Shown here: one piece after another, positions 33,859 through 43,938 of the stretch
Layout of the letters: each line of letters begins with the position of its first letter
Position numbering within the stretch: position 1 is the first letter of the stretch
Origin: Piezodorus guildinii
Lineage: Eukaryota > Arthropoda > Insecta > Hemiptera > Pentatomidae
Direction: 5' to 3'
Length of the DNA stretch: 64,000 nucleotides
Assembly (NCBI GenBank): GCA_023052935.1
Contig: JAJSOM010000047.1
Span: 1-64,000, forward strand
Program-made: the position numbers and the translations under genes
The notes under the pieces: generated by a model
Told to the model about the DNA's origin: nothing
Databases searched by the model: none
Seen by the model: the letters and a program-made list of their open reading frames with translations, nothing else

Positions 33859-35447
33859 GCATACATGGACTTATAAAATTACATAAACATAACAATAACT
33901 TAAGGCCAATAATCAATAACATAGACGGACCAAATGAAGCTTTATCTAAATTTTTAAATCCTTCCCTTAATCAATTGAATAGAAATAATGATTATGACAT
34001 AAAAAATGCAATGGAGTTAAAAGAAATCCTCAAAAAAACAGAATTAAAAGGTAAAAACTATGAAGTGATAAGTTTAGATGTAGTTTCACTCTTTACCAAT
34101 ATTCCCATTGAAGATTGTATCAAAATATTAGAAGATAATTGGGATTCCATCAAAAACCATACACCAATACAAGACAAAAAAATGTTCATTGAGGGAATAA
34201 ATTTATGCACGAAATATAATTATTTCAAATATACAAATGAATATTACAAACAATTAAATGGATTACCTATGGGGGGAGTTTTATCGGTGAATCTTAGCGG
34301 GATATATTTAAATAAACTATTAACAACACAAATAGAAAAGTTAAAAATTAAACCAATATTAATAAAAAAATATATTGATGACCTCATTATAATAATAGAT
34401 AAGAACCAATATACAGATATTTTATAAATATTCAATAGTTACAACAAAAAAATACAATTTACAATAGAAAAATCAATAAATAATAAAATCAAATATCTTG
34501 ACTTAGAAATTCAAATAAATAACAATATAATCAGTACAAAATGGACTAAAAAAGAGACAAGTAGCAATAGGATATTAAATTATATTTCAAATCACTCAAA
34601 AACACAAATAATAAACACGGCTAGAAATTATATACATAGAGCAATAGAACTTACAGATGAAAAATTCATGAAAGATGTAAAATTGGAAATTTATAACATA
34701 TTAAAAGAAAATTTTTATCCAAAAATACTTATTAATAAATTATGGTACAATTATAAAAAAGAAGTAACAACAAAAAATAATAACAAAATTATTAATCAAA
34801 AGGAAAATTGTAAAAACATAGAAACAGATCTAAACAATAAAATAAAAAAACCATAACAAAAATTTATAACTCAATTTTTCAAAGATGATAAGATGATAGA
34901 TAGGTCAGAAGTAAAAACCGATAAACAGCATATCAACAGTAATTGCAAGAAATACCACAAACTAACATATATCCCAAAATTGACAGAATCCATAAAAAGT
35001 ATTTTTAAAAAATATGATCACCCAAACATATCATTTGGCCTATACAAAAATAACTAATTAGAAAAACATTTAAGCAAAATGAAAGACAAAATAGAAAAAA
35101 TGGACAAGCAAAATGCAATATACAAAATAGACTGCAAAGATTGTGAAGGCATATATATAGGTGAAACATCTAAAAAAATAAAAACAAGAATAAACCAACA
35201 TATATCCAATTGTAAAAATATAAAAAACACAAACGCAACAGCATTATCATCCCATAGTTTAATAAAACAACACAAATTTAACTTCGAAAACACAGTGATT
35301 TTAGACACATCTCAAAATAATAGAAATAGAAAACTACTAGAAGCAATCCATATAACCAAAAATAATAGCAGGACAATAAATTATAAAACAGATACAAAAA
35401 ACTTAGGAACTCATTATACAGATATCATAAATAAGATACAATTTTAA
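33855..35447 (+). pseudogene. Penelope reverse transcriptase plus GIY-YIG protein with three stops (PLE 1)
   Basis: A single reading frame from PRIHGLIKLHKHNNNLRPII through ISLDVVSLFTNIPI, LNGLPMGGVLSVNLSGIYLN and the catalytic KKYIDDLIIII (34,371-34,382). It then passes the connector YLDLEIQINNNIISTKWTKK and ends in the GIY-YIG nuclease (CEGIYIGETSKKIKTRINQH). It is interrupted by in-frame TAA codons at 34,425, 34,854 and about 35,055. The N-terminal part of the reverse transcriptase is missing at the inversion junction. PLE enzymes use target-primed reverse transcription and are related to telomerase reverse transcriptase. Confidence 0.88.
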
Positions 35448-35778
35448 AAATAAATAAAACAATAGCCCAAGAACCATAATTAGGACAAATAATTAATAGA
35501 GGTAAAAATAAAAATAAATAAAAAGCAATAAGGATTACACCGGAATACTGAAAAGGTACAAAGGTTTAAAATAGAAATATAATGAAAACAGTGAGGCAAT
35601 AGACAAGTAGCAGTGTGCTATAAGATATAATGAAGAATGAAAAATGTTGTAGCAAGGAATAAGGTAATTAAAGTTAATTAGTTTAAAATAGTTTTGACAA
35701 ATTGCTAAGCTTCATTTTTCAAAGAAAAATATTTAAACAATGTAATTTTATTCAATAATGTAAGTATAAAAAATAGTT

Positions 35779-35825
35779 TCAGTCTTGAAAATGGGGAAAC
35801 AACCCCGAAACGTCGACTAAGATGG
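35779..35825 (+). ncRNA. Hammerhead-like motif in PLE 1 terminal repeat
   Basis: 'AGTC' (stem I), then 'ttgaaaat', 'GGGGaaacaaCCCC' (stem II), 'gaaacgtc' and 'GACT' (stem I partner). This is the order of a type I hammerhead ribozyme, which is known from PLE terminal repeats. The usual core CTGANGA reads TTGAAAA here, so two conserved positions differ, including the catalytic G. It may be decayed or inactive. The inverted copy lies at 33,010-33,056. Confidence 0.4.
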
Positions 35826-35959
35826 AAAAAAAAGGTGTTAAAAGACTTAGGAAATAAAGTAATTGGATGATGAATGGAAGGTAGTGGGTGCTTTATTGAA
35901 TGTTCCAATTAAGAAAACTTCCACAAAAATTAAAAAAGAAAAGAAACTATAATATTAAA

Positions 35960-36075
35960 GTTCTTGCCATATGTAAAAAAATAAAAGAAAAAGAATCATT
36001 ATAATACTCAAATAAATTAATAGACAAAATAATGAAATAAAATAAATATAACAATAGATAAACAAAATTAAACAG

Positions 36076-36125
<50 letters not shown>

Positions 36126-36592
36126 AATATTAATCTTATATTTCCGGAAGATAATTTACTCCATTATAGTTTATTATAAAGTAACGTTCTAAACTTCTAA
36201 CGCTTCAGACAATTTTTTTCGCCTAACAGCCAAAACCAGGCTTGCATTTTTAAAGAAAATTGTGCATATTATATATTATAAATAAGGACCGAAGTGAGAT
36301 TTAGAAATAGAATTGAATTTAAACTTAAAAATGAGATAATCTAGTGCGCCCAACATTTATAAAAACACACGATTTAAAAAAAAAAAAAAAAATAACTGAA
36401 CCTCTACTACCCATAAAGGGTCTTTGGGCTCAGTAAATATAGATATTCGTACTATTTTTAGACCAACTGTCATGCAATGAGGTCATTAGATCACGCTCTG
36501 GCGTTTATTTTTCCCAAATTTGGGTACCCACTTAAAAGAGGCTGGTTCAGCACAAGAAGGGTCTCCATACCCTAGAGTCGGTGTCACAATTG
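35960..36592. other. Gene-free stretch with (TA)n and a dispersed repeat
   Basis: Holds a (TA)n tract at about 36,080-36,120, a 15-base A-run near 36,378, and at 36,395-36,592 a dispersed repeat ('agaccaactgtcatgcaatg', 'gaagggtctccataccc') that recurs at 41,155-41,330 and, inverted, at 62,555-62,640. Confidence 0.5.
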
Positions 36593-37262
36593 GAGAGTTA
36601 AAATAAATTCCAACAAATCCCACCAAATTACCTTCACCCTACGTCGTAAACCTATGACACCCTGCTCTACAGTATCCATTAATAATATTCCGCTTGTTCC
36701 AGTTGAACAGATCCGCTACCTAGGACTTCTACTTGACAAACGTCTAACATGGAATCCGCACACCAGACTGATACGACAAGAAACTGCCCGTCCCTTTCGG
36801 TTCCTTCAACACTTACTTGACAGACGCTTTAACCTGCCTCTTAACTATAAAAGACTCATCTACATGACCATCATAAGTCATATCTGGACTTGAGAAGTTG
36901 AGCTATGGGGCTCTACTAAACCATCAAATTCTTCACGTATCCAATCCTTACAATCCAAAATCCTTCGAAAAACCCTCAACGCTCCTCATTTTGTCACGAA
37001 TAAGCTCATTCACAAAGACCATAATATTCCCTTTGTAGCTGATTTGGCCCGAACCAGGTATCAATCATTCCATGACAAACTCCACTTCCACTCTAACCCA
37101 CTAGTTTCAATCCTTGCTTCCTCTTCCATTCCTGACAATCCTCCGAGGTGTTCGAAAAGAAGAAGGCCTCGAGACCTAGATTGATTACTAGAGTGCTGCA
37201 AATGGGCAGTTCCTCTTCATGTTTTTCATGTACACTTTTATCACCATAAAATATATATTAAA
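36593..37262 (+). pseudogene. Jockey ORF2 3' fragment, copy F (second family)
   Basis: A 5'-truncated LINE. The frame IPLVPVEQIRYLGLLLDKRL reads on through LTWNPHTRLIRQETARPFRF to a TGA after SHIWT (36,891-36,893). The same frame then continues VELWGSTKPSNSSRIQSLQS and ADLARTRYQSFHDKL, ending NPPRCSKRRRPRDLD at 37,182. A 3' UTR with 'agtgctgcaaatgggcagtt' follows. It is inactive through truncation and the stop. Confidence 0.82.
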
Positions 37263-37274
37263 AAAGAAAGAATT

Positions 37275-37440
37275 AAATTGAGTTTCGTTCGAAACATTTG
37301 TGTGTGCTGTAAGTCTAGCTGGTCATTTAGACTCAGAGGATCTAAAGCGTATATTTCTGTTGAAAACGCTAAATAGAAAATTTCTACGATTGCAATATAT
37401 TATCTTACTATATATTTTATATAGAAGTGTGCAGAAGTTA
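37275..37440 (+). repeat. Repeat R, copy 10 (right end)
   Basis: 'gactcagaggatctaaag', 'tatatttctgttgaaaacg' and 'ctacgattgcaatatatta' correspond to the right-end blocks of R. Confidence 0.65.
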
Positions 37441-37578
37441 TATCTCTATTGTAGATAGATAGATAAATGCGTTTTATTAATAAATTTTACATTTGTCTAG
37501 AGAACATAAAATACTGGCATGGATATCCGTCTGCTAGGAAGTTGGTTTATTTATATACATTATTAATAAAAAAAAGAA

Positions 37579-38011
37579 TTTTTTTTTTTTAAACATATTT
37601 ATTGATATTTACAACTGTATTAAATAAAATACATCTAGTAAATGTGATGGTAATATACAAAACTGTCATGAAAAACATGTAGAGACACTACCCAGTGGCA
37701 GCACTCTTAAAATATTTTAAACTAGAAGGTCCCGGGGCCATTTCCTTTTCAGGCGCCTCGGAGGATTATCCGGAATTGAAGAGGAAGAAAGGATTGAAAC
37801 TAGTGGGTTAGGGTGAGAATGGAGTTTGTCATGAAAGGATTGATACCTGGTCCGGGCCAAATCAGTAACATAGGTAACATTAAGGTCTTTATGGATAAGT
37901 TTATTCGTGACAAAGTAAGGAGCGTTGAGGATTTTACGAAGGATTTTGGATTGTAAGGATTGGATGCGGGAAGAATTTGATGGTTTAGTAGAGCCCCAAA
38001 GCTCTACTCCG
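37579..38011 (-). mobile_element. Jockey 3' end, copy G (second family)
   Basis: A short 5'-truncated insertion that closely matches copy E over the tail and the terminal ORF2 codons ('ggcgcctcggaggattatcc' here, plus strand). A target duplication of about 11 bp (A8 gaa) lies at 37,568-37,578 and about 38,015-38,025, partly ambiguous with A-runs. Confidence 0.75.
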
Positions 38012-38636
38012 AAAAAAAAAAAGAATAAGCTTACAATAACAAAACAAAAACTAAATAAACATTATACATTATTGTAAAAAGATAGAGGGATAATCTTTGT
38101 TTCCCAAATAGAATAAACAAAATATAATTACAATTTATCTGTGACAAAATATTCTCTGTTTATTTAATTATTGTAATTGAATTATTTTATTAAAAAGCTT
38201 CTGTAGTTTACAGCACATTTCATAAATCTATACAATGAGTTCCAATCATTTCCATTTAAAATGTCTATTATTTAGTTTTCAGTCAGAATACTTTCTCCAA
38301 AATACTTTTTCCTAAAATGATTAAATGCCGTACATTTACCTAACAGATGAATTATATTTTCGTCTTCCTTACTGTCACAAATTGAGCATGTGTAAACTAT
38401 TCCCCTCATCCATGGTTTACAATTTAGGAATATCATTTCGGCTCTTGTCTTATAAACTATTCTTATTAATCCTATATTATTTTGTCATTAATGTAGTTTA
38501 CACCATAATCTAGCTTCTTATAAATTAGATGGTGTTCGGCACCCATAACGGAGATTCCTAGTTCTTTTTTAAAATTTTCCTTTGCTGTAGCCATTATATT
38601 AACCATTTGACCATTCCACCTCGCCACCGATACGAA

Positions 38637-39086
38637 CTACCTATCAAATGGACAGCCTAAATCTTCTGGTAGTTTTACCCATTCCTTTAGCCAGCTACAA
38701 TTTTTGTTTTTCATGCCATCAAGAGCTATAATTTTAGGTAAGCGTACATTACTATAGTTTAACATTTTTATAATATAATTTAAATGCATACTTCTTGTAC
38801 TAAAACACAACAGATCCCTGCCCGTTTCCAGGTACAACATGTAGCTAGGTGTGTTCTTTGGTAAGTTAAAAAGGTTCTTCAAAAATAATATATGAATAGT
38901 TTCAAATTGTTGGTAATTATCGTACCCCCAAAATTGCGCTCCATAGTACATTACAGATTCCACCACCGCCTGAAATACTTTATACTTGGCCGATATCGGA
39001 ACATGTTTATTAATGAATACGTTATAAAACGAAAAGCCCGAAATCATGTTTTGTGGCCAGGTTTTCCCCTTATTATTTTGATACAT
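38637..39086 (-). pseudogene. LINE reverse transcriptase C-terminal domain
   Basis: A 149-residue open frame with VFQAVVESVMYYGAQFWGYD, LFLKNLFNLPKNTPSYMLYL and ETGRDLL. This is the thumb-like region downstream of the polymerase core in many insect LINEs (AVVQSVLLYG..W G ... FLK.LLGLP..TP...L...TG). The catalytic core lies upstream and is absent here. Downstream frames continue to the zinc-finger tail after frame breaks. Confidence 0.72.
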
Positions 39087-39175
39087 AATAGGTGTGCCCT
39101 ATACAAAGCAATTAATATTAAAAAATTGATGTTTCATATCATGTCACATTTCCATAAAATCTGACACTGGACCTA

Positions 39176-39644
39176 GCAACTTAGAGTGCAGTAAGTAAAT
39201 TAGTGAGGATGCTTTAAATATTTCCTCCCTTTTAATTCTCTCTATCGATGATAAAGGATTGTCCTTCGGCTCAAGGAATGAAAATTGATTCTCTAAATTC
39301 TTCTCAGTCTTTTCGTTTCTTAGCTAATAGCTTACATCCCCTCTTCCTAAAGTTTAATCGAAAACGGTTGAGTAGTTTAGAGATTGGAAGGAAGTAATAA
39401 CAATTTCGGGGCTTTGCAGATTTATTGGAACCTTTCAAGCGTGAAACTGGTGATTTAAATAAGACTTAAATTATTTTTACTAAACAGAAAATTATTTTAA
39501 GAAAAGTTAATTAATACAGAAGGAGACATGGTTTTGATAAGAAAACAAAATTTAAAAAAAAAACGGAAAATTCGTGTAAGATTTTGTAGTAAAGATTCTT
39601 AGTTTGTATGTTTTATTAGGTAACTTTTATTTATTTATTTATTT
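39176..39644. other. Gene-free stretch
   Basis: No recognisable frame or repeat. Confidence 0.45.
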
Positions 39645-39780
39645 TTAAATATATATATTGATATTTATTGTTTAATGATATACATTTAGTAAATGTGACT
39701 CAATATTATACTGTCTTGATTCATATGACATTTACGATGAAGGGTAAAGATTATTTGGTGGAATTTGTTGGAATTTATTT
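39645..39780 (-). mobile_element. Jockey 3' tail fragment (second family)
   Basis: 'atatattgatatttattg' and 'tacatttagtaaatgtgact' match the tail of copies E and G. The sequence then jumps to 'acgatgaagggtaaaga', which is ORF2 sequence, so an internal deletion has joined tail and coding parts. Confidence 0.6.
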
Positions 39781-39839
39781 ATATATTTCCTATAGCTTTG
39801 TATGAATCGTGTTCGTTAACTTTTAAGAAAGAAAACTAT

Positions 39840-40085
39840 TTTTTTTGACGATGAAAAGATTTTTGCTCTGAAGAGAGATGAGCCACCTGAAACATTTAGG
39901 TCAGTCATGGAGCTTGCATACACCAAAATAATAGAGATGATAGAATCGCGAAAACTTAAATAGGCCGAAGCGTAGGTAGGAGGATTCTGTTATGTTTTTA
40001 GGCCTTAGACAAGGATGGTGGTAGGTATTGATCAAGAAAGGTGTGGGTGGTTTCAAATATTTCGCTGTACTAATAATATAACATT
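39840..40085 (+). pseudogene. RTE-like LINE 3' remnant, degraded
   Basis: 'gagatgagccacctgaaaca' aligns with the sequence coding for RDEATGEFR in the copy at 27,785-28,941. 'ggccgaagcgtaggtaggag' aligns with the part coding for PKRRWED. The end has 'ggtttcaaat' then 'taataata'. No frame survives. Confidence 0.6.
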
Positions 40086-40089
40086 ATTA

Positions 40090-41150
40090 GGATTGACTAT
40101 GAATAAGCATAATGTTTATTATTACGATATATATTTAAATAATGATAAATATTAATAAGAATATAATTTTATGTTTTTTTGGATATGTAAGTTATAATTA
40201 ATATAAATTATTGTATAGGATAAAGTAAAACGGCGTTTTGAGAAACATAGCCATCATTACCATGCAGTAGTGCGGGTGTGATATTAGAAAAATTAACGGC
40301 GCTGGATAGGCCAGAGGAAAAATGTGATATTTACACAAATTTATTATTAGTTGGGAAGAAGGAAGCTCAAATTATTGTATAATACTACATTATATCATTC
40401 AGTGATGTTTTAAAACATTAAATTGTGTATTAATTAAACTATAGCAATTTATGTGAAACTTTTTTTATGTTCATCTATTTTTTGTTCTTTATATATTTAA
40501 ATATTTTATTTATGTATTTATATATTTGGCTAACGCTATATGGCAGACATAATTAACAACTATGTCACCAGAATTAAAAATCATTGATCTTGAAATTACT
40601 TTTTATGGAATGTTTTCTTACTAAATCGTTTGTGATATTTAATACGTAGAATTTTTAATGTTAAACTTTTTACAGTTGTTATGATTTATTCCTAAATACG
40701 TTGTGTAAGAGTAATCAGTGTTTACATGATAAAAAAAATTACAAAAAAACAATACTTTTTCTGGTCTTAATAATTTTATCTTGTATAATATCAGGAAAAA
40801 CCCTTCTTGAAGTGGATGAGGGAAGGTTGAAGTATAATCTTCTATTCCTCCGAATAATCTTTATGGAGTTTATTGAGCCTCTTCTACAATATTGCTTCCT
40901 TTACCTTTTCTTTCTTTTTTTCATCAATCTCACAATTCTCTAACCTGTCCATTTTTGACATAAGGCTACTAAAGGATATGTAATTTAATCTTTTACGCAT
41001 CATTGATTACAAAATTGTTTAATTTCAAACATTAATTTGTATTATCTACTTTTAATTAAAAAAATAAATAAATTGAGTGTGAAAGTTGCGAAGATTTTTA
41101 AGAGGCAAACGTTTAAATCTAACCTTTTAGATTTAACAAATAAAAAAATT
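40090..41150. other. Gene-free stretch
   Basis: AT-rich. The longest frame (40,701-40,943, 80 codons, hydrophobic) has no recognisable motif and I do not count it as a gene. Confidence 0.45.
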
Positions 41151-41839
41151 AACCTTTACCAATCATTAGGGGTCTTGGGATTTTAGATACAGAGCTTACT
41201 GCTGTTTCTAGGCCAACGGTCGTGCAAGGTTATTCTTCAATTTTTTAGTATCTAATTTATTTAGGCTTGGTTCGTTACAGAAGGTGAAGCCAAACCGCTG
41301 GAATAAAAATCTCAATATTTTATTTTTATTTTTTTTAAATTAAAAAAATAATGATGTGAAAATATCACACTAATAAATACATATTAAAAAAAATGTGTGC
41401 ATGCTTTACCGCTTAAAAATAAACAATCATGACTACTTAAACTAAAGGAATTAAGATGTGCATGTCCGTTTAATTTATTTTTTTTTTTAAATCATCATGA
41501 TAATTTTACTTTCCATTATTTAAATTTTAAAAACTCTGACATAAAGCCTACCTACCAGTATATCTTGACAACATTCCACGGACACAACAAAATATCTTGG
41601 CTAACAATTCTACAGAAGAATGGCATTGGGCCCACACATCAAGAACAGAAAGATAACGCTCAACAAAAGGTTAAACCTTTTATACTCACTACTTTCACGA
41701 CATTCAAAATTAAAACTTAAACAAAAATTAACACTTACTACTGCTTACTGAACTATTTGGATTGACGGTTCACAATTGTACGGGAAGCCACCATAAAAGA
41801 CACATACGTAAAATTCAGACTTTCGAATCTACAACATTT

Positions 41840-42814
41840 TTTTTTATTTCTTACGAGATAATACAATATGCCACTTTCTGGGGCAATGAGTATTACAGAT
41901 ATAAGAAATCATTCATTCCATATGTACATTGGAAATAAAATAAAAATTAATAATTAATAAAGATCAAACAAAGAAGAAAGAAAGAAAAAAAATATATATA
42001 CACAAAATTAAATGAATATTTATAAGTAAAATAATAGTAAAAACCTTGAACACATTCATACCTATTTACAATATTTACAAACTGCCCGTGGGATCACCGA
42101 AACAAGCCTCGAGATCCACTAGTGGATGTCGGGGCACAATGCCAGAAGATCCCAGCGCCTCTCATTCAACCGCGTCACTGGTCTTGAGAGTCAGTGGAGG
42201 CTGAGCGAGGGCGCTAGAGCTACATACACTCAGGGCATGAGTGGAGAAGCCAGCCATTGCCAGCACTCCAATAACATATTTACAAGAGATCTCTGGGCCA
42301 CTGCCGCTTCAACCAACAAGGAGGGTTATAGGGATGTTTGGAACTGGATAGGGAGTGTGCCAAGGGATTGGGAAGGTGAGTAAGCTTCTGATGGAAGATT
42401 GAGAATTTGGATGGAATTAGATCAAGGACAAATGGGATATTCAGGTCATGTTGTAAGGTTTTGTTGGTGACATAATATGGGGCATCGAGTATTGTTCTAA
42501 GGACTTTAGACTGGAAGGATTGGATACGTTTGATATTCGAAAATTTTGCTGTTCCCCACAGTTCATGTCCGTAGGTCCAAATGGGTTTAAGAATAGTCTT
42601 GTAAATGATTAGTTTGTTGTCCGTTGAGAGGTGTCATTTCTTATTTAGAAGTCTATATAGCTGGCCATATCGTCGATTGAGTTCTTGTCTTTTGAGTCTA
42701 GTATGTGGGTTCCATGTCAGTCTCTTGTCAAAGAGGAAACCAAGGTACTTGACTGTGTCAGAAAAGGGAAGGGGGATAGAGTTAAAATGGACTGAAGGGC
42801 AGGATTTGCGTCGT
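41840..42814 (-). mobile_element. Jockey 3' end, copy J (B/C family), minus
   Basis: 5'-truncated. A target duplication, aatctacaacattt, lies at 41,826-41,839 and 42,815-42,828; the last Ts are ambiguous with the T-run. The 3' UTR contains the GC-rich hairpin block at 42,152-42,216 that is shared with copy C. Confidence 0.85.
42280..42812 (-). pseudogene. Jockey ORF2 C-terminal fragment (copy J)
   Basis: Minus-strand frame RRKSCPSVHFNSIPLPFSDT, VKYLGFLFDKRLTWNPHTRL, KRQELNRRYGQLYRLLNKK, then one TGA, then the same frame continues to NPPCWLKRQWPRDLL and a TAA at 42,280-42,282. This is the unshifted C-terminus of the family; the tail in copies C and D is frameshifted. Confidence 0.8.
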
Positions 42815-43135
42815 AATCTACAACATTTAGAACTATAACAAATTATCTATGGTACGCCAGCAACAATACTCTGCACACAACAGTCAATAAACAGATTCGG
42901 ACCCTCGACAAACATTTTCACCTCAACTTACACGGATACACCAACACACTGATACAAATACAAAACATTGTTACTACTAACGTGCCGGAGAGCCCTCATA
43001 GAAGTCTGAAAAGAAGTTAGATGAGCGAAGGATGTGCCGCCGGGCATCTTCTCTCTATCATGCCTATCACGCCAGAATATCATAACCTTCCTCGAATTCG
43101 CCCATGGTCGAGACTAATTGACATGTGTGAATAAA

Positions 43136-43937
43136 GAATTGAATATTAAAAAACAAATAAGATACATAAAAGAAGTTAGGATGTGTTTATAATTTATATA
43201 ATATGAAACACAGAATTGTAACGATAACCTATTTATTATTAATAAAGAGGAAGAAGAAATTCGAAATTAATTGTTATTAGTTAAGTGATTTGGAAAGAGA
43301 TGGGATATCGCGAGGAAGTGAATATTACAGTATCCATTTGTCACCGTCCCCTGAATTAATAAATTAATTTTAGAATGATTTATAAAGCCCGAAGTGTTAA
43401 TTACGACACTTTATTTATTAAATGTCAACTGAAAACGAGTAAAGTGTTAGAAAGATATTAAGTGCCAGAAAATAAAATATAAAAATGTTTGATCCTATTA
43501 TTATCACCGATGTTATTATGACATTAGCAAGACTATGAATTAATTGGATAGTAAAACATTGGAGTTCAGGTATATATCTCCATCCCTAGGTATTTTTTAT
43601 TATTCTTTTTATATTTTGAAAGTTGCCCAAGTCCATTTCAATTTTAATTAATTTATTTTTATTATATTAAATTTTGAATTAATACAATGATATAGATACT
43701 GGAAGATAACTGAAGTTATCTTCCAAAATTACTTTCTTATCTGCCTTTGGAAGTTATCAATAATAAATATCTTAATTGAAGCATAAATTGACTTTTACTG
43801 GAAGCATAAATGGCTCATTTATTCAGTAACATGAAAAATACGATCTTAATTAAAAAAATTGTAACACTGATTATAAATTCATTGACATATAGAAATAAAA
43901 GTTAAATAAAATTACATATTTATAGAAAATTAAAATA
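43136..43937. other. Gene-free stretch
   Basis: AT-rich; no recognisable frame or repeat. Confidence 0.45.
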
Positions 43938-43938
43938 T

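Larger units (their letters stand above)
32928..35945 (+). mobile_element. Penelope-like element 1 with inverted terminal copy
   Basis: A 3.0-kb PLE. A 14-bp target duplication, actataatattaaa, lies at 32,914-32,927 and 35,946-35,959. The 3' 0.92 kb (34,980-35,904) is present again, inverted, at the left end (32,927-33,851) and joins directly to a 5'-truncated reverse transcriptase frame. The right end extends about 41 bp beyond the inverted repeat. Inverted or tandem partial copies and a short tail extension are hallmarks of PLE insertion. Confidence 0.88.
37445..39175 (-). mobile_element. LINE 3' part with zinc-finger tail, split by Jockey fragment G
   Basis: A minus-strand LINE remnant with the reverse transcriptase C-terminus (38,637-39,086) followed by a zinc-finger-like tail at about 38,325-38,400 (CSICDSKEDENIIHLLGKC). 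A 3' UTR then runs to a short GATA-type repeat near 37,455. It is the counterpart of the LINE split by Jockey C. A 430-bp Jockey tail (37,579-38,011) is inserted in the 3' UTR. Confidence 0.7.
41560..43040 (+). pseudogene. Old Jockey ORF2 C-terminal region, split by another Jockey
   Basis: Plus-strand remnant in two pieces (41,560-41,839 and 42,829-43,040). The first reads, with breaks, GPHIKNRKITLNKRLNLLYS, the counterpart of W..H....KRLNHRL..L in copy A. The second reads TLHTTVNKQIRTLDKHFHLN and ends with SPHRSLKRS, an eroded version of the NPPRRLKR tail. It has many stops and is older than the insertion it carries. Confidence 0.6.

Noticed and set aside
32927..35904. Inverted repeats of a DNA transposon
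   Set aside because: The arms encode the Penelope nuclease and terminal repeat, and the protein is a reverse transcriptase, so this is PLE-type inversion.
40701..40943. Short hydrophobic frame that might be a membrane peptide
   Set aside because: AT-rich DNA gives Leu/Ile/Phe-rich frames by chance; nothing supports it.
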